Part shown: one piece after another, positions 35,961 through 47,046 of the stretch
Numbering within the stretch: the first letter of the stretch is position 1
Layout of the letters: each line of letters opens with the position of its first letter
NCBI GenBank assembly: GCA_964059195.1
Contig: CAXKWD010000004.1
Coordinates: forward strand, 115,709,938 to 115,773,937
Length of the DNA: 64,000 nt
Reading direction: 5' to 3'
From: Ectobius pallidus
Taxonomy: Eukaryota; Arthropoda; Insecta; Blattodea; Ectobiidae
Program-made: the position numbers and the translations under genes
The notes under the pieces: model-generated
What the model saw: only the letters and a program-made list of their open reading frames with translations
What the model was told of the DNA's origin: nothing
Databases searched by the model: none

Positions 35961-38900
35961 CAATATTTTCTTTTCGAGTACTGTACAAGCTTCAGTATTA
36001 ATGGAAACAGTGTTTTCCCAGCACGTAAAATGGAACTAGCTGCGTTCTGCATATTTTTTTTTTTAATGCGATATTTATAAAAATCCCTTTATCATCACAA
36101 TATACTCGTTGTATTCCTTGCGTAAAAGCTCTCTTTCTTGATTAATAAAACCTCAAGAGAGAATAAAAGAAATGTGCAATAATATTTTTCTTACTCCAAT
36201 TGGAAAGAATGCCATTGAATGAAAAAAGAATAGTTATGTGGTTATTTTGTAACCAGCATTACCTTACATAAATAATATGTTCATACAGTCTTCCTTTCAC
36301 CTTACAAGCTATATTGGGATAAAACCTTTACATTGTATTATACATAGATTTGTACAGTATATAGGCCTAGTCAGTGGTTAAAAATTGTGTATTTAGGATA
36401 CAAAGTCAAGATATTAAAAAGTAAAATTAACTTACTGCGTCAAAAAAAAAGTACCAATAAAGTATAAAAACTCGCTGATCCTCTGGGGATGCATTTCGGT
36501 ATCAAGTTATGCCATCCTCAGCCCTATTCAGATAAAATATGTAAAGTCATTCATCTTGTATTTATGCTATAATATGAAATTCCTGTCTCTTTAATTTATA
36601 TAGATTGGTATTTATATTTGGACGATTACACTATACAGTGCAACAAGGAATGTTCAGCGACTTTTCCTATTTCATTGTACTTTTATGTTTTTTGATGCCG
36701 TAAGTTGATTTTTAACTGCTGACTATATAGGCCTACTCTACAAAAACTATGTATAGGCCTAATGTAATATAAAGGTTGAATCCTAATATAGCTTGTAAGA
36801 TTAAAAGTATGAACATTTTATTTATATTAGGTGATACTTGTGTATGAGGGTATAAGGTTTGTAAATGGAAAACAACAGTAACAGTATACAGTATTTATGG
36901 CTGTATTCCATATTACATCATATTCTTTTTAAAAAGTTGCACCCTTTCCTCCAGATTAATTCTTTTTTCTCCACCAGATTTTGATACTTCTATTTTTCAC
37001 GGTGGAGACCGTGGAACAGTAAATTTGTGAAAGTAGTTGTTACTAATAAAAAAGGCTGCCGCTTGCCAATATACTGAGCGATTCAACATTATGATGCCGT
37101 TATCAGCGGAGTGTAGGCCTACATTGGGTGCAGCGTTCAAATTCGAACGCAAGTAATGAAGAACTTTTCTGCTTATTATGACATCATTATGGGGAGGGAA
37201 GACAAGGGTAAGCCCCTGGGTTAACCCTCGTGGCGCACGAGAGTGGCAGGCAGAGAGCTAGTAAGGTGTCACTTGCATGTCAACCCTAACCTGAATTATG
37301 AGTAGTGTCGGGGCGTATTTTTTAAGTGTGCCGAGTAACGCATCAGCTTGAATGGAAGTGTGAACATAATTTATATGACGCCCCCGCCCTGTTCAAGTAC
37401 AACACATTTCCCCCTCAGTGACAGAAGGATAGGGCAGCTCATGCATGCCCTGTAGGCCTATTGCCAGTAACTAGAGTATCAAAATACCTGTGTTAAATTT
37501 ATATAAGTTCTGCTATTTCATGATATTTGAATAAACCATATAAACGTAAATATTTTTCTATTAAATTTTTAAGTTTATCAATGTACCACTTCTTATTGTC
37601 AAATATCTTTTCAGATTCGATAAAAATTTTAACAGCATATTCAATTATTTATTTGAATAAATAAATAAAATAATACACCCTTAACTGATTAGTAGGGCAC
37701 AAATATTTTTACTACCTTTTTTTTTAAGATCGCAATCATTGTTCAAAATGTTACCTTTAAATACAATAGCATAGTGATCAGAAAGTAAAGTTGTAACTAC
37801 GAAAGCTGTATATTTATCGTTTTGAATATTAGTTACATTAGTTAGAAGATAACATTATCTTGAGGTACCATTCGAATCATCATAACTAAGGCATGTCGGT
37901 AAAAATATAATTAGATTAGTTCCTAAATTTCAAACATGCTTAATAGGTAATTAATCTGATTGCTTGTATACTTAGGTCAACATTAATTCTTTAAATGTTT
38001 AATTTATTTTGTACATATGAACAAATGCAACATTTTTAGATTGAAATTATTAACTAGTGTCAGTTTGACACGTATATAATTGCATACAAGTTCTAAGATA
38101 TCGAAATTATAATCCAATAAAAAATAAAAAATTAACATTTGTTATCGTGAGGGAAAAAACGCTAGATATAACTTTTTATTGCTCATAAAGGACTTAGAAT
38201 TTTGCAACCTATTGCTTTTACACACCATGCCTGGTAGGGGTTGAATTAAGAAGGAACAAAAATAATCCCTGTAACATAAAATTGTATTGTTGGTACAGGG
38301 CATTTTATTTTATTTCCCATCGCATGTTCCCATACAACCATTTCGGGGCTGAAATAAAAAGGAAAATCGATATCACTTTCACACTAGCTTCCCCAAAGAC
38401 CCTGTTCAGTAATTTACTGCGCATATAGGACTACAAATGTTCATCCTATCTTGTATCTTTACATACATAGGCTTTACGATAAAAATTCCCATTTCTCAAT
38501 TAATGTGAAGTCTACAGCGATGAATAACGTATCAGTGGATAGCATTTTTTACATACTTCTGACATAGCATTGTTGGCACAAACTCAGGCTAAGAGAACTG
38601 AATTCTCTCACCCCGCAAAAGGCCTCTTTTTCTAATGAGGAGTGAGAAAGTGATATTGTCTATTCCTAAGGTATGGAAAATTACGTTAGTGCATCACATC
38701 AGATTTTTATTACATGGATTTCATTCACTGTAGTTGGTTTATAGGAACTGATCGATTTCTCGATCGGTCTCTCTAACTTGATCGATTACATTAAATCCCA
38801 GTGTCATGCAACTACAAAAGTCACCTGTATACACACTAAACAATATTTGTCATGGGGACTGCATATGCAGTGTCAATTACATATGGTTAGTTTAGTATAA

Positions 38901-39020
38901 GGTTTTTCAGAGATTATATAATTATACAAGGGAAGGGGTGGATTTTCTCCTTGTTGCTGAGGGTATGTGTACAAAATTTGGTACGAATTGGTAAAACATT
39001 GTATATCTGTATAGAGAACA
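35961..39020. other. AT-rich intergenic DNA
   Basis: TAGGCCTA occurs at 36362, 36728, 36754, 37114 and 37453. No gene or element recognised. Confidence 0.5.
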
Positions 39021-39024
39021 TACA

Positions 39025-39114
39025 TACGTTCGTAGATACATACGTACATACGTCCGTACGTACGTAGAGACGTACGATACGTACGATCTATGTACGTATG
39101 TATCTACGAACGTA
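39025..39114. repeat. 26-bp perfect inverted repeat in a TACG/TACA-rich tract
   Basis: The arms 39025-39050 and 39089-39114 are exact reverse complements (TACGTTCGTAGATACATACG... and its complement) with a 38-bp loop that is itself built of GTAC/CGTA palindromes. It lies just outside the 3' end of the minus-strand LINE. Confidence 0.85.
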
Positions 39115-39481
39115 GATGTAAGTAGTAGTAGTAGTAGTAGTAAATGATTTATTTTGCCTGGCAGAGTTAAGGCCATAAGGCCTTCTCTTCCACTCAACCA
39201 GGTTTCAGAAAATATATACAATGTAGGTTTACATAAATAGCAAATTAGTGAATAAGAGACTTATGACTAATACTAAGACTAAGGTTAAGGCTAATCATAA
39301 TAATAAATTAAATAAGTAAAAAGCATAGGTTTCATAAAAAGCATAGGCTTCATAGAGAGCGTAAGTGTCATCAAAGAAAATAGTAATATAGTAATAATGT
39401 TACAAGTAAAACAAGGAATATGTAAAATTATGTTATAATGGAAATTTAAGTCTAGCTGTAGATACGTTATAAGGAGACTAA

Positions 39482-41984
39482 GGGTGGCGTGCACCATCCA
39501 GGAGTAAATCTTACTAAAGTAGTAAATTTAAGACGGAGACCTGGAGTATACAAGAACCAGTACATCTGTCTCACTCTTAAGTCATACTAATGTATGTGCT
39601 AGAGTGAGACAGACAAACCGGTTTTTGTTACGTAAGGTTCCCTTCCTAAATTTACTACTTTAGTGCTACTCTTTTAGTAACTTACTCTTTTAGTTGGTGT
39701 TGGAGAGCTCAATTGATAGTTACTTCTTTAGTTGTTACTAAAGTAGTAAGCGATTTTTACTAAAGAAGTAGTCGAATTCTGCGCAGAACAGAGCAGAAAC
39801 GTTAGTGCAGCGCAGCAGAACACGTGCATTTCAATTGCCAGTATTATTCAAGCGCCAGATAATGAAAAGGAAAGGTTCGCTGAAACAATGAATATGAATT
39901 TGGGTTGTTCCAAATATTACTAATGACAATCTTCATGTTTTAAAATAGGTCTAATAGTAATGTTTTATTCATTACTAATTTTAATTCCTTCAATTGAGTA
40001 TTTTCAGTTTAGTAGCCTACGTATGGGTACTGTGATTACAATTTTTGTGCAAACTATTTCTGTATTATAATGCAAACAATTGGAATTTCCAGTTGATTTT
40101 CATAATTGATTCACTGTCAATATTATAATTATTTCTCTCATAATAATAATAAAGTTCTAAAATATATTAAAATATTTATACATCCTAAAGTTACATATTC
40201 TTCCCCAAAAACGATAAATCAATTATTCTATAGTTGTTTATCATAAATCTCACTATAATGAATTATTAATACTTATTGACTGTTTAACAATATTAATAAG
40301 AAGTATTACACAAAATCATGAAAAAGGGGGGATAAAAAGGATAACAAAACGAAGAAGGGGCATTATGTTTCTGTCCTTCTTCAAATGCACAGAACATTTA
40401 CTTAAAAAATATTACCTTATAAAAATAATAATATTACAACTGAGAAATGTAATATTTAAACAAAAAATGGCGGTACAATATTTCGGAAGCTATGAACTCC
40501 AATAATAATTATGTAGATGGTTGTGTGTTTAAAAATAATTTCAGTGACTACTTCTCTAGATCCTGTGCAGCTTCAACCTCCGGGCCCCTCCTTAAAATTT
40601 TCTTTCGGCACTCATGTTGGCATTTTTTTCTATATAGTTTATAATGCTTCTCACTTTCTTGTCCACAGGGTTAATTAAAATAGTTAGCAGCATCCTATAG
40701 ACCTGCAGCATCTGCTATAGTTTATTCCCAAACATGAAAGTCTCGTCTCACTCCTCCATTCGAGACTTTGGGAGTCTTTAAGGAATGGTTTTACAATGTG
40801 TCCCCTTCTCAATGTACGCTAATCCCAGAGTCAGTCAAATTTTCTTCCGATGTGGCCTGTTTGGACATTTTTACACCTGGGTTAGAAAAAAGGACATATT
40901 ATTCATTAACACTGCGGGTGCAACTATTGAACTTTTAGCTCTTATAATTATTATTATAATCTGGCATTCGCAATGTTGTGCTTTAAGTTAAGCTATAGAA
41001 GTGTAATGTAATAAAATTAATTTACAATAATTACATTAAATCGTTTAACAATGAGAATCACCTATTGTTCAGTAATTCTATGGTTAAGTAGCAGGGGGAA
41101 GTGTTTTCTGGGTAGCTCCAAGAACGGAGGCTTTCATGTATTGGAATGTACTATACCTCGCCGATATCTGTATCCATATGATTAGCTTGAAATACATCGT
41201 CGTTTTCTGACCCAAAGTTAGGGAGAACTGCAACATCTAAAGGCCGATCCAGCTAGGAAGATATTTAAGAGCACATGAGCTCCTTGTACCGTGCAATGCA
41301 AACGTCCCTTCCACTCACTCTTCCCCTCACCTTTGGTGGACGTCTTCCTAATTGGATCGCTCTCCGCAATGATATTTCCACATTTGACTGGCTGAAATCA
41401 CATGGATGTAGTGAGAATCTGACATCGTTTCTTCCAAACGCCAAAATTTCATGTAAGGATTTATGAGCTTAATTATTTACGTTATTAAATGCCCTACTAG
41501 GTATGGTTCGCTTAATATTTATTAAATCGCCTGCCACAACTCTCATTTTTGGTATACAACCTTCTTCATCTCAATAACTTATCCTCAGTTTGAACGATGT
41601 AATCCATTTAATGTGATATGTAACTCATAACTCACGCAAATGCCACAGAACACACTTACTCCACAACTTTACTCCACCCCCTGAGTAGGAGTAAATATTG
41701 GCCTTATTTACTCCACAACTTACTACGTTAGTAACGTACTCCGTGTTGGTGCTCTCCACCACTTGTGGAGTAAGTTCATTTACTCTGGGAGTAAATAAAA
41801 TTTTTACTTCTTTAGTACATTCCTCTATGTTGAAAGCCGCCGAGTTTAGTTTACTCCTGGTTGGTGCACGCCGTCCTTACTAAAAGAGTACGGTTACTAA
41901 AAGAGTAGCTTACTAAAGTAGTTAGAACTAAAGAAGTAAGGCTTACTAAAAGAGTAAATTGCATGAGTTTGGTGCACGCCACCC
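39482..41984. mobile_element. Trimer unit 1 (type A throughout), 2503 bp
   Basis: The terminal inverted repeat is 14-16 bp. The left 300 bp and right 320 bp carry many ACTAAAGNAGTA or ACTAAAAGAGTA motifs in both orientations. The hairpin TCTGTCTCACTCT (39565-39577) with AGAGTGAGACAGA (39601-39613) lies near the left end. A second, internal copy of the terminal sequence in right-end orientation is at 41850-41876. Three indels relative to units 2 and 3 explain the 3-bp length difference. Short frames at 40785, 41275 and 41698 are not recognisable proteins. Confidence 0.85.
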
Positions 41985-41987
41985 TAA

Positions 41988-44493
41988 GGGTGGCGTGCAC
42001 CATCCAGGAGTAAATCTTACTAAAGTAGTAAATTTAAGACGGAGACCTGGAGTATACAAGAACCAGTACATCTGTCTCACTCTTAAGTCATACTAATGTA
42101 TGTGCTAGAGTGAGACAGACAAACCGGTTTTTGTTACGTAAGGTTCCCTTCCTAAATTTACTACTTTAGTGCTACTCTTTTAGTAACTTACTCTTTTAGT
42201 TGGTGTTGGAGAGCTCAATTGATAGTTACTTCTTTAGTTGTTACTAAAGTAGTAAGCGATTTTTACTAAAGAAGTAGTCGAATTCTGCGCAGAACAGAGC
42301 AGAAACGTTAGTGCAGCGCAGCAGAACACGTGCATTTCAATTGCCAGTATTATTCAAGTGCCAGATAATGAAACGGAAAGGCTCGCTGAAACAATGAATA
42401 TGAATTTGGGTTGTTCCAAATATTACTAATGACAATCTTCATGTTTTAAAATAGGTCTAATAGTAATGTTTTATTCATTACTAATTTTAATTCCTTCAAT
42501 TGAGTATTTTCAGTTTAGTAGCCTACGTATGGGTACTGTGATTACAATTTTTGTGCAAACTATTTCTGTATTATAATGCTAACAATTGGAATTTCCAGTT
42601 GATTTTCATAATTGATTCACTGTCAATATTATAATTATTTCTCTCATAATAATAATAAAGTTATAAAATATATTAAAATATTTATACTTCCTAAAGTTAC
42701 ATATTTTTCCCCAAAAACGATAAATCAATTATTCTATAGTTGCTTATCATAAATCTCACTATAATGAATTATTAATACTTATTGACTGTTTAACAATATT
42801 ACTAAGAAGTATTACACAAAATCATGAAAAAGGGGGGATAAAAAGGATAACAAAACTAATAAGGGGCATTATGTTTCTGTCCTTTTTCAAATGCACAGAA
42901 CATTTACTTAAAAAATATTACCTTATAAAAATAATAATATTACAACTGAGAAATGTAATATTTAAACAAAAAATGGCGGTACAATATTTCGGAAGCTATG
43001 AACTCCAATAATAATTATGTAGATGGTTGTGTGTTTAAAAATAATTTCAGTGACTACTTCTCTAGATCCTGTGCAGCTTCAACCTCCGGGTCCCTCCTTA
43101 AAATTTTCTTTCGGCACTCATGTTGGCATTTTTTTCTATATAGTTTATAATGCTTCTCACTTTCCTGTCCACAGGGTTTATTAAATAGTTAGCAGCATAC
43201 TATAGACCTGCAGCATCTGTTATAGTTTATTCCCAAACATGAAAGTCTCGTCTCACTCCACCATTCGAGACTTGGGGAGTCTTTAAGGAATGGTTTTACA
43301 ATGTGTCCCCCTTCTCAATGTACGCTAATCCCAGAGTCAGTCAAATTTTCTTCCGATGTGGCCTGTTTGGACATTTTTACACCTGGGTTAGAAAAAAGGA
43401 CATATTATTCATTAACACTGCGGGTGCAACTATTGAACTTCTAGCTCTTATAATTATTATTATTATAATCTGGCATTCGCAATGATGTGCTTTAAGTTAA
43501 GCTATAGAAGTGTAATGTAATAAAATTAATTTACAATAATTACATTAAATCGTTTAACAATGAGAATCACCTATTGTTCAGTAATTCTATGGTTAAGTAG
43601 CAGGGGGAAGTGTTTTCTGGGTAGCTCCAAGAACGGAGGCTTTCATGTATTGGAATGTACTATACCTCGCCGATATCTGTATCCATATGATTAGCTTGAA
43701 ATACATCGTCGTTTTCTGACCCAAAGTTAGGGAGAACTGCAACATCTAAAGGCCGATCCAGCTAGGAAGATATTTAAGAGCACATGAGCTCCTTGTACCG
43801 TGCAATGCAAACGTCCCTTCCACTCACTCTTCCCCTCACCTTTGGTGGACGTCTTCCTAATTGGATCGCTCTCCGCAATGATATTTCCACATTTGACTGG
43901 CTGAAATCACATGGATGTAGTGAGAATCTGACATCGTTTCTTCCAAACGCCAAAATTTCATGTAAGGATTTATGAGCTTAATTATTTACGTTATTAAATG
44001 CCCTACTAGGTATGGTTCGCTTAATATTTATTAAATCGCCTGCCACAACTCTCATTTTTGGTATACAACCTTCTTCATCTCAATAACTTATCCTCAGTTT
44101 GAACGATGTAATCCATTTAATGTGATATGTAACTCATAACTCACGCAAATGCCACAGAACACACTTACTCCACAACTTTACTCCACCCCCTGAGTAGGAG
44201 TAAATATTGGCCTTATTTACTCCACAACTTACTACGTTAGTAACGTACTCCGTGTTGGTGCTCTCCACCACTTGTGGAGTAAGTTCATTTACTCTGGGAG
44301 TAAATAAAATTTTTACTTCTTTAGTACATTCCTCTATGTTGAAAGCCGCCGAGTTTAGTTTACTCCTGGTTGGTGCACGCCGTCCTTACTAAAAGAGTAC
44401 GGTTACTAAAAGAGTAGCTTACTAAAGTAGTTAGAACTAAAGAAGTAAGGCTTACTAAAAGAGTAAATTGCATGAGTTTGGTGCACGCCACCC
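41988..44493. mobile_element. Trimer unit 2 (recombinant: left half like unit 3, right half like unit 1), 2506 bp
   Basis: At about two dozen sites up to 43485 it shares the base of unit 3 and differs from unit 1. From 43603 on, at seven sites, it shares the base of unit 1 and differs from unit 3. I saw no site breaking this pattern. The switch lies between 43485 and 43603. Structure is otherwise as in unit 1 (hairpin 42071-42119, internal terminal copy 44359-44385). Confidence 0.88.
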
Positions 44494-44496
44494 TAA

Positions 44497-47002
44497 GGGT
44501 GGCGTGCACCATCCAGGAGTAAATCTTACTAAAGTAGTAAATTTAAGACGGAGACCTGGAGTATACAAGAACCAGTACATCTGTCTCACTCTTAAGTCAT
44601 ACTAATGTATGTGCTAGAGTGAGACAGACAAACCGGTTTTTGTTACGTAAGGTTCCCTTCCTAAATTTACTACTTTAGTGCTACTCTTTTAGTAACTTAC
44701 TCTTTTAGTTGGTGTTGGAGAGCTCAATTGATAGTTACTTCTTTAGTTGTTACTAAAGTAGTAAGCGATTTTTACTAAAGAAGTAGTCGAATTCTGCGCA
44801 GAACAGAGCAGAAACGTTAGTGCAGCGCAGCAGAACACGTGCATTTCAATTGCCAGTATTATTCAAGTGCCAGATAATGAAACGGAAAGGCTCGCTGAAA
44901 CAATGAATATGAATTTGGGTTGTTCCAAATATTACTAATGACAATCTTCATGTTTTAAAATAGGTCTAATAGTAATGTTTTATTCATTACTAATTTTAAT
45001 TCCTTCAATTGAGTATTTTCAGTTTAGTAGCCTACGTATGGGTACTGTGATTACAATTTTTGTGCAAACTATTTCTGTATTATAATGCTAACAATTGGAA
45101 TTTCCAGTTGATTTTCATAATTGATTCACTGTCAATATTATAATTATTTCTCTCATAATAATAATAAAGTTATAAAATATATTAAAATATTTATACTTCC
45201 TAAAGTTACATATTTTTCCCCAAAAACGATAAATCAATTATTCTATAGTTGCTTATCATAAATCTCACTATAATGAATTATTAATACTTATTGACTGTTT
45301 AACAATATTACTAAGAAGTATTACACAAAATCATGAAAAAGGGGGGATAAAAAGGATAACAAAACTAATAAGGGGCATTATGTTTCTGTCCTTTTTCAAA
45401 TGCACAGAACATTTACTTAAAAAATATTACCTTATAAAAATAATAATATTACAACTGAGAAATGTAATATTTAAACAAAAAATGGCGGTACAATATTTCG
45501 GAAGCTATGAACTCCAATAATAATTATGTAGATGGTTGTGTGTTTAAAAATAATTTCAGTGACTACTTCTCTAGATCCTGTGCAGCTTCAACCTCCGGGT
45601 CCCTCCTTAAAATTTTCTTTCGGCACTCATGTTGGCATTTTTTTCTATATAGTTTATAATGCTTCTCACTTTCCTGTCCACAGGGTTTATTAAATAGTTA
45701 GCAGCATACTATAGACCTGCAGCATCTGTTATAGTTTATTCCCAAACATGAAAGTCTCGTCTCACTCCACCATTCGAGACTTGGGGAGTCTTTAAGGAAT
45801 GGTTTTACAATGTGTCCCCCTTCTCAATGTACGCTAATCCCAGAGTCAGTCAAATTTTCTTCCGATGTGGCCTGTTTGGACATTTTTACACCTGGGTTAG
45901 AAAAAAGGACATATTATTCATTAACACTGCGGGTGCAACTATTGAACTTCTAGCTCTTATAATTATTATTATTATAATCTGGCATTCGCAATGATGTGCT
46001 TTAAGTTAAGCTATAGAAGTGTAATGTAATAAAATTAATTTACAATAATTACATTAAATCGTTTAACAATGAGAATCACCTATTGTTCAGTAATTCTATG
46101 GTTAAGTAGCAAGGGGAAGTGTTTTCTGGGTAGCTCCAAGAACGGAGGCTTTCATTTATTGGAATGTACTATACCTCGCCGATATCTGTATCCATATGAT
46201 TAGCTTGAAATACATCGTCGATTTCTGACCCAAAGTTAGGGAGAACTGCAACATCTAAAGGCCGATCCAGCTAGGAAGATATTTAAGAGCACATGAGCTC
46301 CTTGTACCGTGCAATGCAAACGTCCCTTCCACTCACTCTTCCCCTCACCTTTGGTGGACGTCTTCCTAGTTGGATCGCTCTCCGCAATGATATTTCCACA
46401 TTTGACTGGCTGAAATCACATGGATGTAGTGAGAATCTGACATCGTTTCTTCCAAACGCCAAAATTTCATGTAAGGATTTATGAGCTTAATTATTTACGT
46501 TATTAAATGCCCTACTAGGTATGGTTCGCTTAATATTTATTAAATCACCTGCCACAACTCTCATTTTTGGTATACAACCTTCTTCATCTCAATAACTTAT
46601 CCTCAGTTTGAACTATGTAATCCATTTAATGTGATATGTAACTCATAACTCACGCAAATGCCACAGAACACACTTACTCCACAACTTTACTCCACCCCCT
46701 GAGTAGGAGTAAATATTGGCCTTATTTACTCCACAACTTACTACGTTAGTAACGTACTCCGTGTTGGTGCTCTCCACCACTTGTGGAGTAAGTTCATTTA
46801 CTCTGGGAGTAAATAAAATTTTTACTTCTTTAGTACATTCCTCTATGTTGAAAGCCGCCGAGTTTAGTTTACTCCTGGTTGGTGCACGCCGTCCTTACTA
46901 AAAGAGTACGGTTACTAAAAGAGTAGCTTACTAAAGTAGTTAGAACTAAAGAAGTAAGGCTTACTAAAAGAGTAAATGGCATGAGTTTGGTGCACGCCAC
47001 CC
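44497..47002. mobile_element. Trimer unit 3 (type B throughout), 2506 bp
   Basis: It is nearly identical to unit 2 in the left 1.5 kb and differs from units 1 and 2 at seven sites in the right 0.9 kb (for example GCAAGGGGAAG for GCAGGGGGAAG near 46109 and AAATGGCATG for AAATTGCATG near 46977). Hairpin at 44580-44628; internal terminal copy at 46868-46894. Confidence 0.85.
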
Positions 47003-47046
47003 TAAGTAATGTTATATACAGTGAAAGATGGAGTGACTACAAAGAG

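Larger units (their letters stand above)
39479..47005. mobile_element. Head-to-tail trimer of a 2.5-kb non-autonomous Harbinger-like transposon
   Basis: Three units, 39482-41984, 41988-44493 and 44497-47002, each start GGGTGGCGTGCACC and end GGTGCACGCCACCC. TAA stands at every boundary (39479-39481, 41985-41987, 44494-44496, 47003-47005). A three-base TAA/TTA target site is typical of the PIF/Harbinger superfamily, so I assign it there provisionally. No frame above 68 codons exists, so it cannot encode a transposase. The array sits inside the 3' UTR of the minus-strand LINE. Confidence 0.85.

Noticed and set aside
40785..46901. Repeated frames of 60-68 codons in each trimer unit
   Set aside because: They repeat only because the DNA repeats. 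One crosses the subterminal motif array, none has a recognisable domain, and none is long enough for a transposase.
39479..47005. Satellite DNA or CRISPR-like array
   Set aside because: The units have transposon ends and TAA target triplets, and are 2.5 kb long. There are no short repeats with unique spacers.
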